From Aphanomyces cochlioides (taxonomy: Eukaryota; Oomycota; Saprolegniomycetes; Saprolegniales; Verrucalvaceae): a stretch of DNA of 64,000 bases. The notes beneath the pieces were generated by a model that saw only the letters and a program-made list of their open reading frames with translations, did no database searches and was not told the DNA's origin. Both the position numbers and the translations under genes were made by a program. This document shows positions 54,873-64,000 of this stretch, in pieces (position 1 is the first letter of the stretch; each line of letters begins with the position of its first letter). The stretch is taken from NCBI GenBank assembly GCA_019828595.1, contig JAHQRK010000037.1:186001-250000 (forward strand), in the 5' to 3' direction.

Positions 54873-57800
54873 ATGGGAAACGAATGGAGTTCACGCCATG
54901 CGTGGATCATCAAAACGAGAGAAAGGAGTACGTATATGGAGCATCAAGAGTCTGGAACGGGATTTTCGATTCGTCATCCGTGGAAGCGCGTTGCTGCTGC
55001 ACTCCTCTTGCTTGGCCTCAACACTTTGGCGCACTTTCTCAACCCCGTGGCGGCTTCACGAGCATTTGTGTCGATTCCATTGTACGCGACTGCATACAAC
55101 TTTATCTTCAGAGCGTCATTGCCTGACGATACAACCACCACACTGGTACTGTTCATGAAAAGATATGGATCCCATGGAAATGTTGTGTAGACAATTCGAG
55201 TTGTCTTAGGCCTCTTTAGCGCTCTCCTTGGGTGCTTCTTGACGCGAGTGATCGTATTTCCGTTCCTCCGTCGGTATTTGTCCATGTTCTCCGCAGGACA
55301 TGCACAATTGAGGTAGTTTAACCTGACGTGCGCACGACAATACTGATGTAATCCCCAGGCGCCAAGCAAAGGTCGACAAAAGTGAAGGCGGACTGGTTGC
55401 TTCTAATTATCGCACAGGTAGGAGCATGCAAAATTTTCTCTGCTAACAGTTGAGCATCTTAGTGAATGCCTCTGCAAACGGAGGGCGACCTTATTCAATT
55501 GATGTCCACTGTGGGTCGATATCTCAAGGCTCTTGGACGTTGATGCTCCTACTAACACCTCTATTCGTGGCACTGATAGCAACTGTGTACAATGCATTCA
55601 CACCACCTTCTCTTGCTGTATGTTGATCATTATGCGTCGAGTTTGATGTGGTTTAGGTTACTTCTATCCTACCGATTCGCTTTGTTGACTGTTACCCTGC
55701 TTTGAGAGCCATTTCGATTGCTGTAAACGTTGTACTCTTTATTTCAATTTGCGATATCATGTTACAAGACCATGCTCGTTGCGAGGTACTGGTTTCTCTC
55801 TTCGTATTTTCTTACACACACTAGGCTGTGTATGACAACTGGATGCCTCGATTTCGTTTCCTGTGGCGCTACCAATGGCTTCGTATCGTTATATTTTGGC
55901 TCCTTCTTTCTACCACGATTGTTTTTGCTATCTTGGGTCTTCCTCAAATGCACAAGGCAATGATTGATGCCTATCTGCAGCATGTATCAGTCAATATATT
56001 TTACATGGAGTCATGGCGCTCCCTCGTTAGCGGGGCTGTTGTCATGCTTGACTTTGTGGTATGATTGATTTAAGATATGTGCTGTATTTTTAATAGGTAT
56101 TGATGCAAGATTGGGACTTCCCAACGATGGGATCACCCAAACATGTCTTTATTCCTGGTTTTTCCACAGACTCGTTTTCAATTCACTTAGGAAAACGACA
56201 GCTCGTATTTACGTGCAAATGGATTATTATGTCGCTCATCGTATTTCACCACCTCTTTTGACTATCTTATTTTGCAACTGTAGCTCCTTTTGTTGCCTCT
56301 GGACATGTGGTCGTTGATCCAGCAACTGTCTTACATTCCCAATAAGTATGGCCAAATGACTGATGCGAAAACACATCAAATCTTGTCCGTGACAAATACC
56401 ACTTACTTGGATCTGCATAATTGTGGCGCCTTGTGCTATAACATTGAAGACAACGAAGCAAATAGTTGATGGCTATGCCTATATTTTCGTACTAATCACG
56501 ATGTTGTAGATGCCGGCACTGAGCCCACGGCCGGGCGGTATTTTGGGTGGCCGATGGAAGACAAATTTCCTGCGATTTGTTTGGTTTTGTATGCACTGTT
56601 TCTCTTTGTTCGAATGGTAGTGTCTTGAGAATTTGTTGTGTAGTTTATTACGGTGCTAAATAGGTTGCGTTTGAAGACGGCAAGTTCGTTGTGTCGAGTA
56701 AAATGCAAGGAGTGAAGGAGCAAAACTACCGCCGCCAGCTGGAGAGTACGACTCTACCTCAGCAAGCTCTCTTGGGTATTCTTGATGAATTTAACTTGTT
56801 GATGTGTTTCGATAGACTTGGAGCGTTTGGCTGAAATCAAGCGACTATATTCACTTCGAAAGCATGCAGATGATATTTGCGTTGCACTGAGTCTCTTTGG
56901 GCTAATCATGATGTTGCTTCAATTGCGCTGCATCTGGCAAGGTATTATGACTGCCCTCTGAAGAGATTGATTACTCATGGCACGTTCACAGTTGGCGTGA
57001 TTTTTGCTAACGAGTCATACCCGTCCAATATGGTAGTACATTACTCCGAAAATTTTGTAACACCCAACTAGTTTTCTTCTCCCGGCCAAACGTATGCATT
57101 GCTCATTTTCTTTTCAACTATATTGCTCCTATTCGAGCTCGTTCATCGATTCAAATTGACTGTCGACATATTGAAACTACGAAACAAGTTACCTGAAAGC
57201 ACGACAATATGGCGTCATCCTCGCATTCGATTTCAATTACTATTGGAAATCATTGTCAATTTACTGATTGCCCCCCCCTTCGTTATTGGATCGTTTGTCG
57301 TCAATGAGTTTCAAATGAAATCTCGCACTTGCGATGCACCAGTAAGTCCACGTTGCAAGTCATTTTATAATTAACTATTTTGTAGATGGTAGTTCGAGAT
57401 GACAATAAGTGCTTCCTCATCCTTCGCTATCCCTACGAAACCTTTGGGATGACTATGTTCCTGCGGCTCTACTGGATTGTTCGTCTTGTACGTAACCATT
57501 CTGGGTTTTACGGCCAACGCGTTGATTTCATCGGCTCTCTTAATAATGTCAGCACAGACTCGCCATTGTGGCATTTCCGGGCAATCTTTTATCACAAACC
57601 AGGTATATCATCTGTATTGTCAATTTTCAATGCTTGGATAGTCTTTGCATTTCTGACATGTACAATCATCACTTGGGTCGCCACAGCAGTGGGAGTGTCT
57701 GTGATGGAACGTCCTTTGCCTTCTCCCTTGGACAGCGAAATCACAGCCATGTGGATGATCATAGTCACCATGGCCACAGTGGGGTAAGTATTGACTCACT

Positions 57801-58453
57801 ATTGTTATTGATTTATCAATCCCTAGCTATGGTGATTACGTTCCTCGCACACACGCAGGTCGTGTTATCACTGTCATCGGCGGAATATTGGGTGGTGTCA
57901 TTGTACGTAATTCAAAAAATAGTTTGGGCATTTTGATAACATATAGGTTATATCGATGCTGACATCGCTCTTCATGGGCTCTCTCCAGACCACTCGTGGC
58001 GAGGAAAAAGTTCTCCATGTTGTACGGTACAAGCGATGGCAACGTCATCGCTTGAATGCGTCCGTCAATTTGATTGCGGCTGCGTGGAGATTAAAGAAGT
58101 TGCGCGAGAAAAAGAGTCCACTTGATGATGCGTATCGTCGCCTTTTCAAGTACATGCAGCAAGTCCGCGAGTTGCGACTTGGCGCTGTCACTGAAGGCGA
58201 AGACACTGTTGGCATGGGTACACAACACCGAGCCAATGACTCTCATAACATTTTACTTTTGTAGTTCGTCAATGGCACCATGAATCAATCGATCCAATCT
58301 TCAAGCGTATCAGTGATCAACGTAACCACACAGTGGACGAATTGGAGAAAAAGGTTGGAAGCCTTTTCATTGAATTATCCTGCATTTGATTTGTAGATTC
58401 ATCACATTCGAGACCTGGTGCAAACCGTGCATTCTCTTCGTGGAAGTCGTTAG
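54873..58453 (+). CDS. TMEM117-like membrane protein joined to an SK-type potassium channel
   Basis: About 15 exons with 40-60-nt introns. From ATG 54873 (MGNEWSSRHAW) the first half has repeated TM segments (KRVAAALLLLGLNTL, ..TLMLLLTPLFVALIAT, LRIVIFWLLLSTTIVFAI) and the TMEM117-like words CDIMLQDH and MLDFVVLMQDWDFPT. The second half has six TM segments, the pore helix and the selectivity filter TMATVGYGDY (the filter codons are split by an intron at 57785), then AAWRLKKLREKK, a calmodulin-binding-like helix, and a coiled coil ending TVDELEKKIHHIRDL..SLRGSR before TAG. This half fits small-conductance Ca2+-activated K+ channels. The exon with VSSKMQGVKEQNYRRQ continues in phase to LERLAEIKRLYSLRKHADD, so the two halves read as one protein. 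An alternative is a second gene starting at the internal ATG near 56703. Confidence 0.7.
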
Positions 58454-58470
58454 TGACTGCCTATTGTACG

Positions 58471-59013
58471 TCAATTCGCTTTCTTGTTGAAAGTATGGAG
58501 GCGACACAATTTGGCACTATCTGTCAAGTACCTACATCGACATGATTCCCTCTTCAATACACCAATATTGTTTGCATCGACGTACTTGTCTCCTTCTTCA
58601 TGATTTCCTTTCCACTTTTCTAACTGCCCCAGCAATGTCAATGCTTTTGCTTCCAATTTCCATGCCTCCGTGTTATCTGCTCAGAGAGTGCCACGTCATA
58701 CCTCACATTGCATTTTCTATCCGACCTGGATCATTCGTGGCTAGTTGTCGAGCTTCTTCGAGCTTGCGCATAATCTTTCCTCGCTCAGCAATCGTATCGA
58801 TAGTTGGCACATCCTTGTGGAAATACTACACCAGCCAGAAATATTACAATCACATCTTTTAGCGAAGACCAGTTACTCGAGTTCGCTCCGTAATATAAAT
58901 GCAGTTGGCCTATACGTACAGATACGCTCAACATTGTATCATACGATTCACCGCCATTCAATCTTGTATACCTTCTTCTTTGCTTTCTTTGACTTTGTCG
59001 ATGGCGTCGCCAT
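58471..59013 (-). CDS. small coiled-coil protein, unrecognised
   Basis: The first exon is short and strongly basic (MATPSTKSKKAKKK, ATG 59013) and ends at a GTATACAAG donor. A middle exon (DVPTIDTIAERGKIMRKLEEARQLATNDPGRIENA) and a last one (EAWKLEAKALTLLGQLEKWKGNHEEGDKYVDANN) follow after introns. It lies tail to tail with the potassium channel gene, about 17 bp apart. The basic N-terminus could bind nucleic acid or direct nuclear entry (inference). No family recognised. Confidence 0.45.
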
Positions 59014-59591
59014 GTCGCCTGATAGAATTGCGGGGAATATGCTAAAAATAGCCCTCCAAGATCGGATTATGTCATCCATCAAATGAATTCCGTACTTTAT
59101 TGAACCTCCTCCCTTCACCACCAATTTTCACTGTAAAATTCGAACTTTAAAGAATCTAGAGTTTTTGGCTCGTTTGGCGCATTTTCAATTTTGCCAAGTA
59201 GGACTCAAGCAAACTACCCCGCGCATTGACGAGTAGGAGAAAGGACGACGAGACGACGGCTGTCGAGACAGAATGATGAATGGACTCTACGTTTCACGAC
59301 GGTCAACTGACTCTTCGGAGACTGATTGAACAACGAGAATCGCTTTACCTCTCTGACACTCTTCCGAACAACCGACGCTTTTATCGAGTGTATTTTCTGC
59401 ATGTTTGCGTTTTGATGGGATGTAGATGACGACAAACCTTCATATCTGTCAATCCCCTGAGATTGCGATGAAGAATCAAATTACTTTTTAACTGCAAACC
59501 GATACATCCCTCAAAAACCAATTTGTTCAGAGCCACGCCTTTCATTTCGAAACGGCGTGGATCTGCTCTCACTTCAATTTGAAACGCCACA
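59014..59591. other. intergenic, presumably the promoter region between two divergent genes
   Basis: No TTATCCG motif is seen. A 73-codon minus-strand frame at 59214-59435 is rich in Ser, Lys and Arg but has no support as a gene. The last 80 bp precede the cyclophilin start. Confidence 0.35.
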
Positions 59592-60347
59592 ATGAAACGT
59601 GGTGCAAGCTCCAGTCGACGGGAAAATCCGATCGTGTTCTTAGACATTACAGTCAACGACAAACACATTGGACGCCTTATCATCGAGGTGAGATAGGTCT
59701 CGAGAAGGCGTCAGCGTTATGAATGTAGCTTCGCGCAGACATTGTGCCTCGGACGGCTGAAAACTTTCGCATGCTCTGTACAGGTCTGAGATCAATCATC
59801 TATCTGACTCTGAAACGATGCAGGCGATTCTGTCCATGGAAGCGGTGAGTCGAGACGATACACAGGCTGGTAAGCTCGATTCTTGGTGCTTGCACTCAGG
59901 ACTCTAGCGATGTCCATCGCATCGTGCGGGATTCACTTCTCCAAGCTGGTAACCTGAATGGTGATGGCGGCCACTCTGCCTTCGAGACGCGCTATTTTGA
60001 CGACGAGAATTTCATCCTGCGAGTATGTTCACCTGCGACTTGCTTGTTTGATGCTGCTCAACTTAGCACGTTGGTGTCGGCACTGTATCAATGGTCAATG
60101 CTGGCCCAGATACAAATGCGTCCCAGTTCTTCATCTCATTTGCATCGGTGCGTGCCCCAGTTGAAAGCAACTCATAGTGGCCTTCCAGGCGTCATGGATG
60201 GACAACCGCCACGTCGTCTGTGGGGCTCTTCTTGGCGAGGCTAGCTTCGCAACTCTGGCGAAGATTCACGACCTCGCTGCGACGGAGAGCGGTCTTCCTC
60301 GATGTCGCGTTCGAATCGGCGCTTCAGGCCAATTGTTTCCAGCTTAG
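59592..60347 (+). CDS. cyclophilin-type peptidyl-prolyl isomerase
   Basis: Exons join from ATG 59592 (MKRGASSSRRENPIVFLDITVNDK): IGRLIIE, then LRADIVPRTAENFRMLCTG with the FRMLCTG motif, then SVHRIVRDSLLQAGNLNGDGG, MVNAGPDTNASQFFIS and MDNRHVVCGALLGE, closing with TAG 60345-60347. These are the standard cyclophilin active-site blocks (Arg-Phe/Gln-Phe-Phe-Ile-Trp-like layout). Two positions differ from the usual: MDNRHVVCG replaces the common LDGKHVVFG. The basic N-terminal tail could be a nuclear or mitochondrial address. Some middle exon junctions are unclear. Divergent from the neighbouring coiled-coil gene. Confidence 0.75.
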
Positions 60348-60658
60348 CTAAACAAGGCACATTTCATGTTCAACATGTCGCCTCGTCTAGCAAGGCGCCA
60401 AGCCTGTGAGGGAAAGCATTAGAAGGCAAAATGACGCAAATATACTGATGCTATCGCAACAGCAAGAACCAAGTTGCTCTTAGCTCGTAAACACCGATAG
60501 ACTCGTGGTCATACTGGCATGGACGGCATCGCAGCAAAGCCCAAAAAAGAACGCCAAGCAATACGAGCCAGAATGCTCCGCACGGCGAATAGCTCGCAGA
60601 GAAAGATGTAGTTATCGCAGTGTTCTCCTTTTATTATATGCGCATAAGACACACTAGC
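60348..60658. other. convergent spacer, nothing supported
   Basis: Spacer between the cyclophilin and eS4 stop codons; no repeat or gene recognised. Confidence 0.4.
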
Positions 60659-61623
60659 TTAATGCTTTTGGGCAGCCTTTTGTTCACGCAAGTTGCGTTC
60701 TTCAATGATGTTGAGCTTGATACCCTTGCCCTTGGGCAACGAGACCCAGGGGCGATTTTCCTTGCCGATCACGAACACGTTACCGGATCGGGTGGCGAAG
60801 TCAGCACCAGTGGAGTCCTTGACGTGCACAATGTTGAAAGAACCAAGGTGACTACGCAAAATCAACATGAGATACCACGCTGAAACAATATATCGGGATA
60901 TGGGGATGCAAAGTATGACGTAAAGCTACCGTCACACCCAGCTCACAATGAGTCTTAGGGTGTGTCCGTACCGTTCAAGGTTGTGGAAAACACCGACACG
61001 ACCAGTGTTGCGACCGCGGGTAATCATGACCAAGTTGCCGGCTTCGAACTTGATGAAGTCAACAATCTTGCCGGTTTCCAAATCGATCTTGACAGTGTCG
61101 TTGACCTGTATGAATAATGACAATTAGATGGAATGCCTGTGATAAAGCTTGAACGTACGCGAATCAAAGGATCAGGGTAACGGATGGTGCGGCCATCGTT
61201 GGTGGCAATGAAAGGAATACCCTTGCCGGTCAATTCTTGGCGAATGACCTTGGCCAACTTGTACTTCTTTTCTTCTTCGTTGATGCGGTGGATCACGAAG
61301 CGGCCCTTGGTGTCGTACAACAAGCGGAAGACATCACCCGACTTTTGGATTTCGACGACATCCATGAAACCAGCAGGGTAGTTGGGGTCGACACGCACTT
61401 TGCCGTCCACCTTGACCAACTTTTGCATGGCAATCATGGTGACTTCTTGCTTGGTCAAAGCATACTTCAAACGGTTGCGGAGAATGATAATCAAAGGCAA
61501 GCATTCACGCAACTTGTGGGGACCAGACGAAGGACGAGGGGCCCAGATACCGTCGAGCTTGCCGAGCATCCAGTGCTTTGGCGCGCTCATGCGCTTCAAG
61601 TGGTGGCGAGGTCCGCGAGGCAT
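60659..61623 (-). CDS. RPS4: 40S ribosomal protein eS4 (RPS4)
   Basis: Start [20 protein letters not shown] is the highly conserved eS4 N-terminus. The S4 RNA-binding part ([19 protein letters not shown]), the central domain ([28 protein letters not shown]) and the KOW-type segment ([20 protein letters not shown]) follow in order, and the tail [19 protein letters not shown] precedes TAA. Three exons: intron 1 from GTACGTTC near 61160 to ATACAG near 61108, intron 2 from GTACGGACACACCC near 60970 to GCGTAG near 60857 (longer, ~115 nt). About 260 residues, the normal family length. A structural component of the small subunit near the mRNA path. Confidence 0.93.
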
Positions 61624-62301
61624 GTTTCAGCTGTAGATCAAAAGGAGAACTGAATGCCTGCACCAATGAATCGATTCCGAATAAAATTCAAATTATCCGG
61701 ACAAACAACATTATTGGCCCACTCGAAATACCTCTATCTTATAATATATATAGTTTCAAAGGTTCATTTAAGCATATCATTTTTCTGATATTTTAGATCA
61801 TGGAAAGTGATATTCTAAGAAGGGGGAGATTGATGAAGGGATTGAGATGCAAATCAAAGCTTGCAAACAAGTTTAATGCCGCCAAAGAGACTGGAAGCTA
61901 AAATATTCGCAATTGAAGAAGGGGGTCGCTCTTATGAACTTTGTGGAGCTTACCCCGGCAGACGACATTTATCGATCGTTTGTCAATGATCGAGTACTGG
62001 AAAAGGAGGTATCGGTCACCCTCGTCTGCTGTGTGCATATAATATGCTCCAGCCTACCTTCTGTGTGCTTGCTCGTATAGTAAATACTCTGCGTTGGTCG
62101 CAATGCGATTCCAAGGAGGACATGGGACGAGACAGCTTTGGGTACATAATTCGTCTATTTCATTAGTTATAAATAATAATTCTTTAGCCAATCAAAGAAA
62201 TTAAAAAGATTTTAATGAATATTGATTGGAGGATAGATTTCATTATTTTGGCCAATAAATGGTTTGATGTGTTTCTGGAAGTCCATTCCAACAATTCCAC
62301 C
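61624..62301. promoter_or_regulatory. promoter region of eS4 and PAM18
   Basis: At about 61690-61705 AAATTATCCGGACAAAC repeats the TTATCCGGA word found near PDI and the fusion gene. A short open frame near 61930-62080 starting MNFVELTPADD has no support. An ATTGGCCAATAAA-like box lies just before the PAM18 start. Confidence 0.4.
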
Positions 62302-62781
62302 ATGGCGTTGCATCAAGTGGTCAAGCGTTCGCTGCGTGTGTCCAACACGATTCCGCGCTATTTGCCCCAGCTCCAAGTAATGCCTGCTCCATCTTCCCAA
62401 CAGAACCGTTACCTGCACGCGTCACGTCGTCAAGATTCGGCCATCGTCGTCGGCAGTCTCGGTGTGGCCGCTGCCGCGTTGGGCGCCAAGTACCTCTTGG
62501 AAGCATACGAAGGATACACGGCCAACAAGCCCAAAACGGAAGCTAGCTCATCGAGCATGTTCAACATGTCGTACCGCAACTTTTACGATGGGCCTTTTGA
62601 AGAAAAGATGACTCGTCGCGAAGCTGCGTTGATTCTAGGTGTCCGTGAAAGCGCGAGCCCCGACCGCATTCGTAATGCGCACCGCAAGCTCTTGATTGCC
62701 AACCACCCGGACACAGGCGGATCGACGTTTCTTAGTACTAAGATTAACGAAGCCAAGGAATTGCTCCTCGGCGGCAAGTAA
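62302..62781 (+). CDS. PAM18: PAM18/TIM14-type J-protein of the mitochondrial import motor
   Basis: Start at ATG 62302 in good context (CACCATGG), giving 159 residues. The first ~45 residues are basic and Ser-rich (MALHQVVKRSLRVSNTI), a mitochondrial presequence. One TM segment follows (SAIVVGSLGVAAAALGAKYLL, ~47-67). The C-terminal J domain reads MTRREAALILGVRESASPDRI..AHRKLLIANHPDTGGST, with the HPD motif at ~135-137. This matches PAM18/TIM14/DNAJC19: inner-membrane anchored, J domain in the matrix stimulating mtHsp70 (SSC1) during protein import. An upstream in-frame extension from 62215 lacks an ATG in good context. Convergent with the DOCK gene, 6 bp between stop codons. Confidence 0.92.
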   Translation: MALHQVVKRSLRVSNTIPRYLPQLQVMPAPSSQQNRYLHASRRQDSAIVVGSLGVAAAALGAKYLLEAYEGYTANKPKTEASSSSMFNMSYRNFYDGPFEEKMTRREAALILGVRESASPDRIRNAHRKLLIANHPDTGGSTFLSTKINEAKELLLGGK

Positions 62782-62787
62782 TCTTTT

Positions 62788-64000
62788 TTAACTGGTTTGA
62801 AATTTAAATGCCACGGCGGCTTGCAACGCCGACATGTCCTCGTCTTGAGTGTCTGGTGGCACCGTGGCCGCCAGCGCGTCTAGGATTTTCACAAAGCCTT
62901 TTTCAAACTCGAGCTGGAGCGGCGCTTGGCCATCTGGATCCTCGTTGGGAGCTCGCCGGCACAATTCGCGACTTATTACCAAAACTTGGAGAGCAACTTG
63001 GAGGAATCGCAGCAGTTTCTTTCGAAGCTGGGCTTGTTTTACTCGCTGAATTGACGGCGCCATAGGTTGGGCCTTGTCGTCGACGCAGATAGGTGCATTG
63101 GGTGTGAGGAATAGATTAATCACTTCAGGTGCACCGCCATGGACTTCCGTGTTGATGCTTCCTTTCAGAAGCAGCATGATGCCTTTCATGTCGTGGTCAC
63201 ATCCGCGGTTGTCACGCGCAACAATCTTCTCGAGTGACAGAGTGCGCCTTTCAATATCGTCGACAGCTGTGTCAATTGGGCACCGGATTTCTTCTTCCTT
63301 GGAGACCACAGCTTGCCGCGTCGAGAGTGCTGGAAAGTCATCACGGACGCGCAACAATGTCTTGCGTACAAATTGATGCTTCTGGATTGAAAAAGGAGCA
63401 CTGAGCCTACAAAAAAGCATTAGCGTGATTTTTGTCAAGGCGTACATGAATTCCCGGCCACAAGACCCAGAAAACGCTGGTTCGACTGGTGTGGCTTTGA
63501 TGTACAGCGTCGTCTCGGCATTATCATGATCTGATTTGGCACTGATGGGCTTGACTGTTAAGTTGTCGCTGACGTTTTGGTGTTTAGAAAAGCGGCGACG
63601 AACATCTCGCTCGACCGCTTCCATGACATCCGTGATGTGGCAAAACGCTGACCGTTTGTAAATGTACTCAGTTGGGGTTGGACTCAACAACCCGACAACA
63701 CTCACGGCGAAATATCTCATTGGAAGCATCGTGTCGGCTTGAGCAAGTTTTGCGATGGGTTCCATCAACTGGAGAATGCAAGCATAGTCGACATAATCTC
63801 CAAGGCGTTTGCAGGCTACCAGTGCATCTTCAGCGATCGCAAGCGCAAAATCAGGCAATTGTGCACAACTTGCTTGTGTGATGGCGAGTTTGAGATGGTT
63901 GAGAATGCAAGCGTCAGAGCATCGCGACGGTAAAATTGCACGTCGAGCCATCGCAGCGGCAAAAATGTGACAACGTGCTGCTTCGGCAATTTGCTTAGTG
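62788..64000 (-). CDS. DOCK-family guanine exchange factor, C-terminal part (runs off the window)
   Basis: About 400 codons are open from the window edge to TAA 62788-62790. CDHDMKGIMLLLKGSINTEVHGGAPEVINLFL matches the end of the DHR2 catalytic domain of DOCK proteins (LQ.LLQGSV..TVN.GP.E), where the alpha-helical lobe holds the nucleotide sensor for Rho-family GTPases. The piece before (LPMRYFAVSVVGLLSPTPTEYIY, VEREVRRRF-like VERDVRRRF) is weaker. The C-terminal tail is acidic. The N-terminus with DHR1 lies beyond the window. Family recognition rests mainly on one motif. Confidence 0.6.
   Translation of the reverse strand, partial: TKQIAEAARCHIFAAAMARRAILPSRCSDACILNHLKLAITQASCAQLPDFALAIAEDALVACKRLGDYVDYACILQLMEPIAKLAQADTMLPMRYFAVSVVGLLSPTPTEYIYKRSAFCHITDVMEAVERDVRRRFSKHQNVSDNLTVKPISAKSDHDNAETTLYIKATPVEPAFSGSCGREFMYALTKITLMLFCRLSAPFSIQKHQFVRKTLLRVRDDFPALSTRQAVVSKEEEIRCPIDTAVDDIERRTLSLEKIVARDNRGCDHDMKGIMLLLKGSINTEVHGGAPEVINLFLTPNAPICVDDKAQPMAPSIQRVKQAQLRKKLLRFLQVALQVLVISRELCRRAPNEDPDGQAPLQLEFEKGFVKILDALAATVPPDTQDEDMSALQAAVAFKFQTS

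Overview
This is eukaryotic nuclear DNA, most likely from an oomycete or related stramenopile. That placement is inferred from gene-dense blocks on both strands, very short introns (about 40-60 nt, GT..AG), core eukaryotic genes (MED14, ribosomal protein eS4, PAM18/TIM14, KDEL-tailed PDI, DOCK-type GEF, cyclophilin), and hAT, Merlin-like and pogo-like transposase remnants of the kind common in oomycetes. No ribosomal RNA gene, CRISPR array or bacterial operon was seen.

Layout. 1-1.5 kb: gene-end fragment, AT-rich spacer and a hAT transposase remnant. 1.5-9.5 kb: an island of intron-containing genes (a YkgJ-type Cys-cluster/methyltransferase fusion, a two-TM protein, two unrecognised genes and an EF-hand protein), bracketed by a ~255-bp repeat present once in each orientation, with a TA-flanked MITE beside the right copy. 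10.3-10.75 kb: frameshifted Merlin/ISXO2-like transposase. 10.9-34.25 kb: the dominant feature, a near-perfect tandem array of a 346/347-bp unit. Each unit carries, on the minus strand, an 86-nt class II tRNA-like sequence with Pol III A and B boxes and a T-run terminator but no foldable anticodon arm; 53 copies are visible. One copy is split by a 5'-truncated LINE-type retrotransposon (22804-27898) flanked by a perfect 16-bp target-site duplication that coincides with the tRNA anticodon-arm segment. The array runs into a pogo/DDE_1 transposase fragment that shares ~50 bp with the repeat unit.

36.3-42.0 kb: an intronless full-length ABCA-type transporter. 42.1-48.8 kb: a small accessory region with an inverted, decayed duplication of two unrecognised gene families (coiled-coil/TM family 'A' and ~160-aa family 'B'), two MITEs and an orphan GAF-domain exon. 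49.3-64.0 kb: ordinary housekeeping genes packed tightly: MED14, PDI, a MAP10-like protein, a TMEM117-like/SK-type potassium channel gene (apparently fused), a coiled-coil protein, cyclophilin, eS4, PAM18 and the C-terminal end of a DOCK protein.

A TTATCCG/TATCCGGATA motif is clustered upstream of three gene starts (fusion gene/TM protein, PDI, eS4) and may be a promoter element. Exon structures below come from reading frames and GT..AG junctions by eye; splice sites and gene ends given as approximate should be treated so.
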